A stretch of 64,000 bases of DNA from the NCBI RefSeq assembly GCF_007558825.1, contig NZ_VLTK01000007.1:80132-144131 (forward strand). Direction: 5' to 3'. Positions 27,566 to 36,572 of this stretch are shown here, piece by piece. Under the pieces are notes generated by a model. It was not told where the DNA came from. It made no database searches and was given only the letters and a program-made list of their open reading frames with translations. A program made the translations under genes and the position numbers. The stretch comes from Brevibacterium aurantiacum. Lineage in GTDB: Bacteria > Actinomycetota > Actinomycetes > Actinomycetales > Brevibacteriaceae. Numbering within the stretch: the stretch's first letter is position 1; every line of letters starts with the position of its first letter.

Positions 27566-28099
27566 ATGACCATGACAGCACCCGCGACGAAGTCCGCACT
27601 GATCGTCGACCCCGAAACCTCAGAATGGATCCGGCAGTTCCTCTACCGTGAGGCCAGGCTCCTCGACGAATGGAACTTCGAGGAGTGGCTGGAGTGCTAC
27701 CACCCCGACGCTCCGTTCTGGATGCCGGCCTGGGATGTCGACGACACTCTGACGACCGACCCTCAGAACGAGATCTCACTCATCTGGTACCCGAACCGCA
27801 GCGGGCTCGAAGACAGAGTCTTCCGCATCAGGACCGACCGGTCGGCCGCCACATCGATGCCGGAACCGCGCACCGAGCACAACATCAGCGGCGTGGAGTT
27901 CCTCAGCCGCGACGGTGACACGGTGGAGGCTCGCTTCAGCTGGACCACCCACTACTACCGGTACCAGTCAACGCTGACCTACTACGGTCATAGCCTCTAC
28001 ACGCTCGACATCTCCGGGGAGAGCCCGGTGATCACGGCCAAGAAGGTCATCCTCAAGAACGACACCGTGCATCAGCTCATCGACATCTACATGATCTGA
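27566..28099 (+). CDS. benB: Benzoate 1,2-dioxygenase, small (beta) subunit
   Basis: A 177-residue cystatin-like beta subunit, slightly longer at the N-terminus than proteobacterial BenB. Typical motifs are FLYREARLLDEWNFEEWLECY, FWMPAW and the C-terminal KNDTVHQLIDIYMI. It has a structural role in the alpha3-beta3 oxygenase. It starts 17 bp after benA behind AAAGGA; a second ATG two codons later is possible. Confidence 0.94.
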   Translation: MTMTAPATKSALIVDPETSEWIRQFLYREARLLDEWNFEEWLECYHPDAPFWMPAWDVDDTLTTDPQNEISLIWYPNRSGLEDRVFRIRTDRSAATSMPEPRTEHNISGVEFLSRDGDTVEARFSWTTHYYRYQSTLTYYGHSLYTLDISGESPVITAKKVILKNDTVHQLIDIYMI

Positions 28100-28164
28100 A
28101 CCGCGTTGATCGCGAATGACCATCTGTGTGAAGAAGCGCAGCCCGAGAGACAAGAAGGACAACC

Positions 28165-29727
28165 ATGAGCAACGACGTAGCCATCAGCTTCGAAGATGGC
28201 GTCACCAAGATCATCAAGGTCAACCCGTACGAGACGGTGATGGAAGCCGCCTTCAAGGCACGCATCAACCTTCCCTCCGACTGCCGCGACGGAGCATGCG
28301 GGACATGCAAGTCCTTCTGCACCTCGGGCGAGTTCGACCCGGGCGACTTCATCGACGATGCGATGACGGAGGAGGAACTCGAGGAAGGCTACGTCCTGAC
28401 CTGCCAGGCCACTCCCGAGTCCGACATGGTCATCGACGTGCCCACGACCTCGGACATCGCGAAGACTTCGGCCGCGGAGTTCGAGACCGAGATCGTCGAC
28501 TTGGAGTTCCACGCGGACTCCACGGTCAGCTTCACCCTGTCCGTGGACAAGCGCGATGATCTGGCCTACCTCCCGGGACAGTACATGAACCTCCAGGTCC
28601 CCGGCACGGATCAGGCCCGCTCCTACTCCTTCAGCTCTGGCCCGAAGGTCGAGAAGACCTCCTTCATGGTGCGCAACACACCGGGTGGTGCCATGTCGAC
28701 CTTCCTCACCGAACGTGCCGCGATCGGTGACAAGCTGACGATGACCGGCCCCTTCGGCACATTCTTCCTCCGACCTCCGAAGCGTCGCATGCTGCTGCTG
28801 GCAGGTGGAACCGGACTCGCCCCGATCCTGTCGATCCTCGAGAAGATCGCCGACGACGGAACCGACCAGCCCATCCACCTCGTCTACGGCGTCACCAACG
28901 ACTCGGACCTCGTGGGCCTCGACGTCCTTGCCGAATACGCGAAGAAGATCAGCACCCTGTCCTACAGCTACTGCGTGTCCTCCCCGGAGTCCACCGCTGA
29001 GCAGAAGGGCTATGTCACCCAGTTCCTCGATGACGAGCACCTGGCCGGCGGCGATGTCGACATCTACCTCTGCGGTCCACCGCCGATGGTCGACGCGGTC
29101 TCGAAGTGGCTCGGCGATGAGGGAATCACCCCGGCCAACTTCTACTACGAACGCTTCGCGCCCAAGGGCTCGACCGATGACGACGAATCGGGTGCACCGA
29201 TGAGCACCGAGTCGATCAAGGAATCCGGTGACAAGGTCAGCGCCGGGGAGGCCGTCTCGTCGATAGAGACCGGCCGCCTCTCCTTCACCCACCAGGACTC
29301 GATGGCCCATCTCGAGGCCCGCACCGGACTCGAACTCGCCGTGACGGAGCTGCTCATGGGCAGGCTGACCGACAAGCAGCTCGAACAGTTCCGCCGCCTG
29401 GCGGAGAACGTGTCGACGAAGCTCAAGGGCGATGAGATCCTTGATGCCGAGGAGTTCGGCAAGCTCAACGAGGAATTCCACGAATACCTCTTCATCCTCT
29501 CCGACAACCCGGCCTTCCTCGAAAGCTTCCGCCGCCTGCAGGTCCAGAGCCAGATCGTCGAAGCGCTGAAGAACGGAGGCTGGATCGCACCCGAGGTCGA
29601 CAAGGAGCACTTCGAACTCGTCGACGCCTTCGAGAACAACGACATCGATGCCGCCCGCCGTGTCCTGCGCGCCCACAGCGAGCACGCTCGCGCCACGATG
29701 AGCTCGGTGGTGCCGCATGCCTCCTGA
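28165..29727 (+). CDS. benC: Benzoate dioxygenase reductase BenC with extra FCD-like C-terminal domain
   Basis: A 520-residue protein. Residues 1-95 are a plant-type 2Fe-2S ferredoxin (Cys40, Cys45, Cys48, Cys80). Residues about 105-335 are the FAD/NAD(P)H reductase, with RSYSFSS at 152-158, GGTGLAP at 214-220 and YLCGPPPMVD near 301-310. This is the full BenC of other bacteria (about 340 residues). Residues about 375-515 add a helical region resembling the FCD ligand domain of GntR regulators: LEARTGLELAVTELL, FHEYLFILSDNPAF and an EH...H pattern near the end. It feeds electrons to BenAB; the extra domain may sense a ligand or regulate the reductase. Confidence 0.92.
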   Translation: MSNDVAISFEDGVTKIIKVNPYETVMEAAFKARINLPSDCRDGACGTCKSFCTSGEFDPGDFIDDAMTEEELEEGYVLTCQATPESDMVIDVPTTSDIAKTSAAEFETEIVDLEFHADSTVSFTLSVDKRDDLAYLPGQYMNLQVPGTDQARSYSFSSGPKVEKTSFMVRNTPGGAMSTFLTERAAIGDKLTMTGPFGTFFLRPPKRRMLLLAGGTGLAPILSILEKIADDGTDQPIHLVYGVTNDSDLVGLDVLAEYAKKISTLSYSYCVSSPESTAEQKGYVTQFLDDEHLAGGDVDIYLCGPPPMVDAVSKWLGDEGITPANFYYERFAPKGSTDDDESGAPMSTESIKESGDKVSAGEAVSSIETGRLSFTHQDSMAHLEARTGLELAVTELLMGRLTDKQLEQFRRLAENVSTKLKGDEILDAEEFGKLNEEFHEYLFILSDNPAFLESFRRLQVQSQIVEALKNGGWIAPEVDKEHFELVDAFENNDIDAARRVLRAHSEHARATMSSVVPHAS

Positions 29728-30571
29728 GGTACGAGCTGACCAGTCCGCGCCCACCGACCAATCCGTCCTCGTCGAACAGGGGCTGCTGGCCGGCAAGCTC
29801 GTCCTCATCACCGGAGCTGCACAGGGCATCGGGCGCGAAACCGCCCTCCTCGCTGCAGCCCAGGGCGCGGACCTGATCCTGTCCGACCGCTCGGACCTCG
29901 TGCAGGAGACCGAGACCGAGGCGAAGGACATCGCCGATGCACGCGGACGAAGCCTCACCTCGGCGACGGTGCTCGGCGATCTAGAGACCTGGGAGGGTGC
30001 GGAACACGTCGTCTCCGAGGGGACGAAGAAGCTGCGCCTCCCCGACGTCTGCATCAACGCCGTCGGCGGCACCATCTGGGCCAAACCCTACGAACTCTAC
30101 GAGCCCGAGAAGATCGAAGCCGAGATCCGCCGCTCCCTGTTCCCGACGATGTGGATGTGTCGGGCGATTCTCCCCGAGATGAAGTCGCGGGGGACAGGTA
30201 CCATTGTCAACGTGTCGTCGATCGCCACGCGCGGCATCAACCGGGTCCCGTACTCCGCCGCGAAGGGTGGGGTCAACGCGCTCACCGCATCACTGGCCAT
30301 GGAGGCCGCCGAGGCGGGAGTTCGGATCGTGGCCACCGCACCCGGCGGCACAGAAGCACCAGAACGCCGGATCCCCAGGGGTCCGGGAGCCCAGACCGAG
30401 GAGGAACAAGGATGGTTCCGCGAAGTCGTCGAGCAGACGACCGAGTCCAGCTTGTTCAAGAGGTATGGGACCTTGCCGGAACAGGCCTGGCCCATCGTCT
30501 TCCTCGCTTCGGACGCAGCGTCCTACATCAACGGCTCCGTTCTGCCCATCGGCGGCGGTGATCAGGGATAG
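29717..30571 (+). CDS. benD: Benzoate cis-diol dehydrogenase BenD
   Basis: A 284-residue short-chain dehydrogenase, 1,6-dihydroxycyclohexa-2,4-diene-1-carboxylate dehydrogenase, which oxidises and decarboxylates the diol to catechol. Seen: NAD-binding TGAAQGIGRET, the NVSSIATRG serine, and the YSAAKGG catalytic Tyr-x3-Lys. PGGTEAPERRIPR is typical of BenD/XylL. The N-terminus is about 25 residues longer than usual. The ATG lies within the end of benC (11-bp overlap), so translation is coupled. Confidence 0.93.
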   Translation: MPPEVRADQSAPTDQSVLVEQGLLAGKLVLITGAAQGIGRETALLAAAQGADLILSDRSDLVQETETEAKDIADARGRSLTSATVLGDLETWEGAEHVVSEGTKKLRLPDVCINAVGGTIWAKPYELYEPEKIEAEIRRSLFPTMWMCRAILPEMKSRGTGTIVNVSSIATRGINRVPYSAAKGGVNALTASLAMEAAEAGVRIVATAPGGTEAPERRIPRGPGAQTEEEQGWFREVVEQTTESSLFKRYGTLPEQAWPIVFLASDAASYINGSVLPIGGGDQG

Positions 30572-30636
30572 ACGAACCAATCGCAGGCATCGGCCGACGC
30601 GACCTTCTTCCCGGTCCCGCTCAGGCCCTGGCCTCC

Positions 30637-33357
30637 GTGCTCGAGCTGTGGGACTCGATCGCCGACAGCGGCGGTCGGGTCATCATCCTCGAGGGCGGTT
30701 CCGGCTCCGGCAAATCCAGTGTCCTGCGGGCCGTCCAGGACGAGACCGATGATGACTGTGAGATCCTCGTTGGCGCGGAATGGAGCCGAAAGGTGCCCTA
30801 CGCGATGCTCGGGCAGCTGCGCACAAGGGACCCCATCTGGCAATCCGTCGACGGCGAGTGCTCGGCCAGCGACCGGGTGCAGATCGCGGAGTCCCTCCTC
30901 GAGGAGCTGCAGAGCGAGGATGAGGAGAAGCGCATCGTCGTCCTCGACGACGTCCACCTCGCAGATCCGGAGAGCCTGCAGATCTTCAGCCAGCTGGGGC
31001 GTCGTCTGCGCGGGACCCGTGTCCTGCTCCTCATCGCCGTCGACCCGGAGACGTCCGCCGAGGTGGATCCCGATTTTCTGCGCATGACGACCAGTCCCGT
31101 GTCCGAAAGGGTCACGATCCCGGACTTCGGTCGCGCCGACGCTCTTGAGCTGGCGCGTGCGCAAGGGGTCTACGACATCGGCGAGCACGGTGCTTCGGTG
31201 CTCGTGGCCCAGAGCTCCGGTCGTCTGCGCGTGGCGCAGGAGATCCTCTCCCTGCTGCCCGAGAGCCGCTGGCCGGCTGATCCTGCCGAGCTGCCCATGC
31301 CCGACAGCGTGATCCGAGAGGTCCTCGACCCGATCGAGGCCACCGGCTCGACGGAAGTCTCGGATGTGGCCTCCGCGTTGGCGATCCTCGGCGGCCCCCA
31401 GGACCTTGCACGCATCGCGAGCGTGGCCACTCTGCATGATCCGGGTCCCGCAGTCGACCTTGGTGTGGCCCACGGAGTCTTCCGCGAACGGAACTCGGCG
31501 GGACGGCTTACCCTCGCCCTGAGTCGCACGGCCTCTGCCCGCGTGATCGTCGCTGCCATGGCGCCCTCGACCAGACGAATATTTCACGAACGGGCCGCCG
31601 ACTCCGCCTACCGGGAAGACGAACGCTTAGTCCACCTTGCCGCGGCCGCGCTCGGTGCCGATGGCGAACTCGCCCGTCGCCTCAGGGACTCGGCGGCCGT
31701 CGCCGAGAGATTCGGGCGATGGGCCGACGCTGCTGAGCTGCACTTCGGTGCCGCACGTGTCCTGGCGCCTTCTGCCGACCGCGATGACGAGCTGCTGGCA
31801 GGCATCGACGCCCTGGCCAGCGCCGGTCGGGTCGTTGAGGTCCTGCCCTGGATCGACATCGGCAAGAACATCGCGCCTTCAACGCTGCGCGACACCGTCC
31901 TGGCCAATGTGGCCATCCACCGCGGCCATGCCGCACAGGCCGATGACCTTCTGTCCCGGGCCGCCGCCGCACCCACAGACGATGACGGGCTCACCGCACA
32001 GATCGCGCTGCGCCGCACGCTCGATTCCCTGGTGCGCTGGGACGGGCCGAAGGTCCGCGAATGGGCGAACCGGGCGATGTCCCTAGGCGGGGTCGACGAA
32101 CCAGCGAACGTCGAGTCCCATGCGATGCGAGCCCTGGGCTTCGCCGCTCAAGGCAAGATCGACGAAGCCATGGAGGATCTCGAGGACCTCTCCGACCGTC
32201 ACCTCACCGGGGCCCAGAACCAGAGGGTTCGACTCTGCGTGGGATGGGTGTCGATGCTGGCCGGGGATCTGCGCGAAGCGGTGCGGGAATTCGAAGCCGC
32301 CGTCCCGACCCAATATGAACGAGGATCCCTGCGGATATCGCTGTGGGCTCACGGCTGGCTGGCCCGGGTCCAGTACCTCCTCGGCGAATGGGATGAGGGT
32401 CTGCGTACGGCTGAGATCGGTCTGAGGCGGGCCGACAGCGCCAACATCTCTCTCGTGGCCCCGCTGCTGAACTGGACCGCAGCGGAGATCAAACTCTGGC
32501 GCGGACACCCCGTCGACGAGGTGATGAGACGAGCAGACAGCAGCGCCATCCTCAGCGATTATCTGGCCATGCAGGTACCGGCACGCCTGGTGCGGGCCGT
32601 GGCAGCGAACGTCAGAGGAGACCATGACGGGCGAGTGGCAGCATTGCGGCCGCTGCTCGACATGGACTCGTGGACCAAGGACAGGGCCTCCTTCTGGCCC
32701 TGGTCCGCCGAATACGTCGATGCGCTCATCACCCTCGGCCACTCCGACCAGGGGCAGCAGGTGGCAACTGACTTCAAGAAGAACACGGCCGAAGCCAGCG
32801 AACACATCCGCGCACAGTCAGCGCTCGCCTCTGCGAGGATCCATCAGGACATGGGTGACGTTCCGGCCGCGGAAGCGGACTTCTCCCGAGCGCTCGAACT
32901 CTTCACCCGCAGCCAGCAGGACACCGCGGCAGCCCAAGTGCTGCTGCGCCGCGGCCAGATGCTGCGGCGGGCCAACCGGCGACGTGAGGCGGTGGAGAGC
33001 CTGGTGCGGGCGCGCGAATTCTACGAGGGCGTGGGCGCCACGGTCCTCATCAAGCGCTGCGATCAGGAGCTGCGCGCCACCGGAATGTCCTGGCGGGGCA
33101 TGTCGGAGGCCGACAACGGCAGGAGTGCGGTCAAGAGTTCCGTCGAGGCACACGGCTACGTGCCGCTGACCCCGCAGGAGATGTCCGTGGCCGACCTCGT
33201 CGTCCAGGGAATGACCAACGCCGAGGTTTCGCGCAAGCTCTTCATCGCAGAGAAGACCGTGCAGTACCACCTCACACACATCTACGGAAAGTTCGGGATC
33301 CGGTCCCGCACCGAATTGGCGACCGTGCACCTCGCCGACGACATCCCGCCGGTGTGA
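30637..33357 (+). CDS. benR: LuxR-type (LAL) ATP-binding regulator BenR
   Basis: A regulator of about 906 residues or more: N-terminal AAA/STAND ATPase with P-loop EGGSGSGKSSV and Walker B RIVVLDDVHLADPESL, a long helical repeat (TPR-like) middle, and a C-terminal LuxR helix-turn-helix (LTPQEMSVADLVVQGMTNAEVSRKL, EKTVQYHLTHIYGKFGI). LuxR-type BenR proteins are known to activate ben genes in Corynebacterium, and this one is directly downstream of benD. The first canonical start is GTG 30637, but the in-frame sequence back to about 30568 (IAGIGRRDLLPG...) looks like the normal LAL N-terminus, so the true start is uncertain. Confidence 0.85.
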   Translation: MLELWDSIADSGGRVIILEGGSGSGKSSVLRAVQDETDDDCEILVGAEWSRKVPYAMLGQLRTRDPIWQSVDGECSASDRVQIAESLLEELQSEDEEKRIVVLDDVHLADPESLQIFSQLGRRLRGTRVLLLIAVDPETSAEVDPDFLRMTTSPVSERVTIPDFGRADALELARAQGVYDIGEHGASVLVAQSSGRLRVAQEILSLLPESRWPADPAELPMPDSVIREVLDPIEATGSTEVSDVASALAILGGPQDLARIASVATLHDPGPAVDLGVAHGVFRERNSAGRLTLALSRTASARVIVAAMAPSTRRIFHERAADSAYREDERLVHLAAAALGADGELARRLRDSAAVAERFGRWADAAELHFGAARVLAPSADRDDELLAGIDALASAGRVVEVLPWIDIGKNIAPSTLRDTVLANVAIHRGHAAQADDLLSRAAAAPTDDDGLTAQIALRRTLDSLVRWDGPKVREWANRAMSLGGVDEPANVESHAMRALGFAAQGKIDEAMEDLEDLSDRHLTGAQNQRVRLCVGWVSMLAGDLREAVREFEAAVPTQYERGSLRISLWAHGWLARVQYLLGEWDEGLRTAEIGLRRADSANISLVAPLLNWTAAEIKLWRGHPVDEVMRRADSSAILSDYLAMQVPARLVRAVAANVRGDHDGRVAALRPLLDMDSWTKDRASFWPWSAEYVDALITLGHSDQGQQVATDFKKNTAEASEHIRAQSALASARIHQDMGDVPAAEADFSRALELFTRSQQDTAAAQVLLRRGQMLRRANRRREAVESLVRAREFYEGVGATVLIKRCDQELRATGMSWRGMSEADNGRSAVKSSVEAHGYVPLTPQEMSVADLVVQGMTNAEVSRKLFIAEKTVQYHLTHIYGKFGIRSRTELATVHLADDIPPV

Positions 33358-33458
33358 GGGCTCCGTCGGTCTGAGCGCGCTGCCGTGTGCTGCGGGGTGA
33401 TGCTGTCCCGTGCCCGATCGGACGCGAGCCCGACAGGTCCCCCGGAGATTGCATCAGC

Positions 33459-33516
33459 GAGGGCGCCGCGACATTCGGCGGGTTCCCGTGAACCTGCTTG
33501 CTGTCGCGGCGCCCTC
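33459..33516. terminator. Nested bidirectional hairpin between benR and catA
   Basis: GAGGGCGCCGCGACA (33459-33473) pairs perfectly with 33502-33516 (15 bp); a second hairpin GGTTC/GAACC (33481-33494) sits within the loop. It separates converging benR and catA and lacks a U-run. Confidence 0.75.
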
Positions 33517-33555
33517 CGCGTTGCTCTGCCGCTGAGTCAGAGTGGTTGAGTCAGC

Positions 33556-34425
33556 TCAGCCCTCAGCGTCGAGGACGAAGTTGTAGGTCGTCATCTCGCC
33601 TTCTTCATCCGGGTTGGGCTGAGGATCGAGCAGGAGCTCAGGCTTGACGGCCGAGGCGATGTCGTCATCGTTGTGCGGATCGCCGGGGAAGTACAGCTGC
33701 GAGGTGATGAGCTTGTGGCCGGGAGCATGCACTTTGAAGTGCATGTGCGCCGGACGCCAAGCGTGCCACCCGGCAGCCTCGATGAGCTGACCGCAGGCGC
33801 CGTCCGTGGGGATCTGGTAGGGCGCGGGACGGATCGTGTGGATCTCGTATTCGCCGTCCTCGTTGGCGATGAAGGTGCCGCGCAGGTTCCACTCGGGCAG
33901 ACCTGGAGCGAACTGCGAGTAGAAGCCCAAGCTGTCGGCGTGCCACAGTTCGAGCTTGGCTCCGGGAAGCGGTTCACCGGTGGTCGAGGTGACCTGGCCC
34001 TTGAAGACGAACGGGGTGCCAGGTTCGTCGGGGCGCATGTCGATGGTGCCGTTCCATTCGACCTCAGGTGAGTTGTCGAGGTAGTACGGCCCTTCGATGG
34101 TGCCCTTGGAACCTTCACGGTCCTGGTTGGCGACTTCCTCGACCGCGTGCTCGATCCACACGTCGAGGAACAGAGGCCATTCGCCGTCTTCGCCGACCTG
34201 GATCAGCCAGGCCTTGAGTGCGTTGTACTCCTCGTAGCTGACCTGCTCCTCTTCGACGATGTCGGTCAGAGCTTTGATGGCCTTGCCTGCCAGGAGCTCG
34301 ACCCGCTCATGGTCGACGACTCCGCCGCTGGCCTGAGCCTGGCGCTCGCGGAATCGTGCGGAGGCATTTGCGCCTGAGTCCGCTGCCTTGGCGGTGGCTT
34401 CTTGTGTGAAATTGTTCTCTGACAT
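33556..34425 (-). CDS. catA: Catechol 1,2-dioxygenase
   Basis: A 289-residue intradiol dioxygenase. The ferric-iron ligands are visible: Tyr115 in EGPYYLD, Tyr203 in RPAPYQIP, and His227 and His229 in RPAHMHF. The helical N-terminal linker domain of the catechol/hydroxyquinol group is present. It cleaves catechol to cis,cis-muconate. The ATG follows AAAGGAG. It lies 78 bp after catB on the same strand, last in the AAA-catR-catB-catA series, and receives the product of the ben pathway encoded just across the terminator. Confidence 0.95.
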   Translation of the reverse strand: MSENNFTQEATAKAADSGANASARFRERQAQASGGVVDHERVELLAGKAIKALTDIVEEEQVSYEEYNALKAWLIQVGEDGEWPLFLDVWIEHAVEEVANQDREGSKGTIEGPYYLDNSPEVEWNGTIDMRPDEPGTPFVFKGQVTSTTGEPLPGAKLELWHADSLGFYSQFAPGLPEWNLRGTFIANEDGEYEIHTIRPAPYQIPTDGACGQLIEAAGWHAWRPAHMHFKVHAPGHKLITSQLYFPGDPHNDDDIASAVKPELLLDPQPNPDEEGEMTTYNFVLDAEG

Positions 34426-34503
34426 GTCTGCTCCTTTGTTGATGTGGTGTTCGTCAGTTTCTGTGGATCACTCAGGTCCGGCTGGTTCACCGGACTTGGG
34501 AAG

Positions 34504-35607
34504 CTATCTGTCGGTGCGGTAGTGGGAGAGTTTGTCCTCGTTGACGGCGGTGCCGGCGCCGGGGACAGTGGGTGCGTGGATGTGTCCGTCCTTGATCTCC
34601 AGCGGGGAGGCGATGAGATCATCGCTCATATCGAGGAAGTTCGACATCTCTGCCGGGTACCTGGAGGAGTGCTCGAACGCCGCACCGAAGGTCACCGTTG
34701 CGACACTGCCCAGCTGGGTGTCGATCTGGTTGCCCATGAGCACGTCGAGCCCGAGGGCCTCGGCGTAGGACAGGATCTTCTGGGATTCCGTGAAGCCGGT
34801 CCGCGCGGTCTTGATCGACAGGGCGTTGGCTCCGCCGGTCTGGATCTCGCGAGCGGCATCGCCGAGGTTGGGCGCCGATTCGTCGGCGACGATCGGAATC
34901 GGTGAGTTCGTCACCAGCTGGCGGCGTGTGAGCACCTCGGCGGCATCATTGGGTTCTTCGAAGAAGCGAAGATCGAGATCGGCTGTGCCTGCCAGCATCT
35001 GCGCGGCCTCGGTGGCGTTCCAGCCTCGGTTCGCATCCAGGTAGAGGAGTGCCTCGGCGCCCAGAGCCTCACGCAGAGCAACGACGAGTTCGATGTCGAG
35101 GGAGACCGGACGGCGGCCGACCTTGATCTTGAACGAGCGGACTCCGTAGGTTTCCGTGAACGACAGGGCCTCGTCGACGACCGCCTGAGTGGGTGAGAAG
35201 CCGAGCATATGCGAGACCTCCAAGGAGGGGGCGAACCCGCCCAGGAGGCGGTGGACCGGGGTCGAATTCGCCTGGCCGATGAGGTCCCAGAGGGCGATGT
35301 CGACGCCGCCTTTGGCGGTCTGATTGCCGACCGTGCGATGCAGTTTGGAGTGGATCGCCGCGCGGTCGAGGGGGTCAGCGCCGATGAGTGCGTCGGAGAA
35401 GATCGTGTTGATGACGGCGATGACTGACTCGACGGTCTCACCGTAGGTGTAGGGGCGCGGCGGGATGTCAGTGGTGCCGACGAGGCCGTCATCGGTGTGG
35501 AGGCGCACGAGCACATGTTCGATGTGATGGACCTCGCCGCTGGCGAACTTCAGCGGCTTCTTCATCGGGATCCGGTAGGGCACCGTCTCCAGGTGGGTGA
35601 TCTTCAC
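34504..35607 (-). CDS. catB: Muconate cycloisomerase
   Basis: A 367-residue enolase-superfamily enzyme. FKIKVG holds the catalytic Lys-x-Lys, LYLDANRGWN and FFEEPN and IVADES hold the metal-binding Asp, Glu and Asp, and SIKTARTGG-like region (ALSIKTARTGF) carries the second catalytic lysine. It turns cis,cis-muconate into muconolactone. Its ATG overlaps the end of the LysR gene (ATGA), so the regulator and enzyme are cotranslated. CatC, the next enzyme, is not encoded in this window. Confidence 0.93.
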   Translation of the reverse strand: MKITHLETVPYRIPMKKPLKFASGEVHHIEHVLVRLHTDDGLVGTTDIPPRPYTYGETVESVIAVINTIFSDALIGADPLDRAAIHSKLHRTVGNQTAKGGVDIALWDLIGQANSTPVHRLLGGFAPSLEVSHMLGFSPTQAVVDEALSFTETYGVRSFKIKVGRRPVSLDIELVVALREALGAEALLYLDANRGWNATEAAQMLAGTADLDLRFFEEPNDAAEVLTRRQLVTNSPIPIVADESAPNLGDAAREIQTGGANALSIKTARTGFTESQKILSYAEALGLDVLMGNQIDTQLGSVATVTFGAAFEHSSRYPAEMSNFLDMSDDLIASPLEIKDGHIHAPTVPGAGTAVNEDKLSHYRTDR

Positions 35608-36572
35608 GATGCGTTCTCCTTCGGTTCGGCGGGCGTGTCCACCGGATCGGTCAGCGTCTCAGCCGGATCGGTTGCTTCTTCGTCGATGACGTCGGAGGTC
35701 ACCTCGGTGATGATCCGGGCCATGCGAGTGACGGTCTGGGTTTCTTCATTTGTTCGCCACGCCAGAGCGAGTTCGGTCCGAGGCGCTTCGGCGATCTCAC
35801 GGAAGTGGACGCCTGGGATCTCCAGAGCGGTGGCAGTGCGGGGGACGATGGCGGGCCCCAGCCCGGCGGCGACCAGTGACATCAGAGTCGAGGTCTCCGA
35901 AGCGCGGATCGAGTAGTCGGGAGACGCCGACTGCTCGGAGAGGAACGCCGTCGTGACCGCCGACACCACGGAGTTCTCCGGGTAGCCGACCAAGGGCGTC
36001 TCGGCCAGCTCAGCGGCTGTGATCGACTCGAGGTCGTCCAGCGGGGAACCGGTCGGTACGGCCAGGATGCAGGTCTCATGTCCGAGTACCTGGTAGCTCA
36101 GCCCCTTCATCGGAGAGCTGTAGCGCAGGAGCGCGATGTCGATGCTGCGTTCGAGCAGTTGGGAGACGAGTCGGGGCGTGGTCATCTCGCCGCTGACCCC
36201 CAGCTGCAGGTTGGGCGCTGCCATGGCTGTGCGGCGCACGACCTGCGGCATCACTCCATAAGTTGTGGAGCCGGTGAAGCCGAGGCGCAGCGGGCCTTTG
36301 AGCCCGGCGCCGATGAGCTGGACCTCGGTGCCGAGGGTGTCGAGTTCGGACAGGACTCGACGGGCCTGCTCGAGGAGGTGACTTCCCGCCGAGGTCAGGG
36401 CGACCGTGCGGGTGGTCCGGTTGAGCAGGGTGGTGCCCAGCTGTCGTTCGAGCTTGCGGATCTGCTGGGAGAGATAGGGCTGAGCCAGCTTGAGGCGCTC
36501 CGCCGCCTTGCCGAAGTGGCGTTCCTCGGCAACGGTGGCGAAGTACTGCAGCTGGCGGGTCTCGAGCATCAT
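35604..36572 (-). CDS. catR: LysR family regulator of the catechol operon
   Basis: A 322-residue LysR regulator with HTH region FGKAAERLKLAQPYLSQQIRKLE and a BenM/CatM-like effector domain (LRLGFTGSTTYGVMPQVV; ETCILAVPTGSPLDDLE). The C-terminal 35 residues form an acidic Asp/Glu/Thr/Pro tail unusual for the family. Two adjacent ATGs (36572, 36569) overlap the stop of the AAA+ gene, and its own stop overlaps catB. Such regulators are normally divergent from catB; here it lies within the operon it presumably controls. Confidence 0.9.
   Translation of the reverse strand: MMLETRQLQYFATVAEERHFGKAAERLKLAQPYLSQQIRKLERQLGTTLLNRTTRTVALTSAGSHLLEQARRVLSELDTLGTEVQLIGAGLKGPLRLGFTGSTTYGVMPQVVRRTAMAAPNLQLGVSGEMTTPRLVSQLLERSIDIALLRYSSPMKGLSYQVLGHETCILAVPTGSPLDDLESITAAELAETPLVGYPENSVVSAVTTAFLSEQSASPDYSIRASETSTLMSLVAAGLGPAIVPRTATALEIPGVHFREIAEAPRTELALAWRTNEETQTVTRMARIITEVTSDVIDEEATDPAETLTDPVDTPAEPKENAS

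Noticed and set aside
28087..30084. 665-codon minus-strand open frame across benC and benD
   Set aside because: It spans two well-supported genes on the opposite strand and has no recognisable domain; long antisense frames are expected at high GC.
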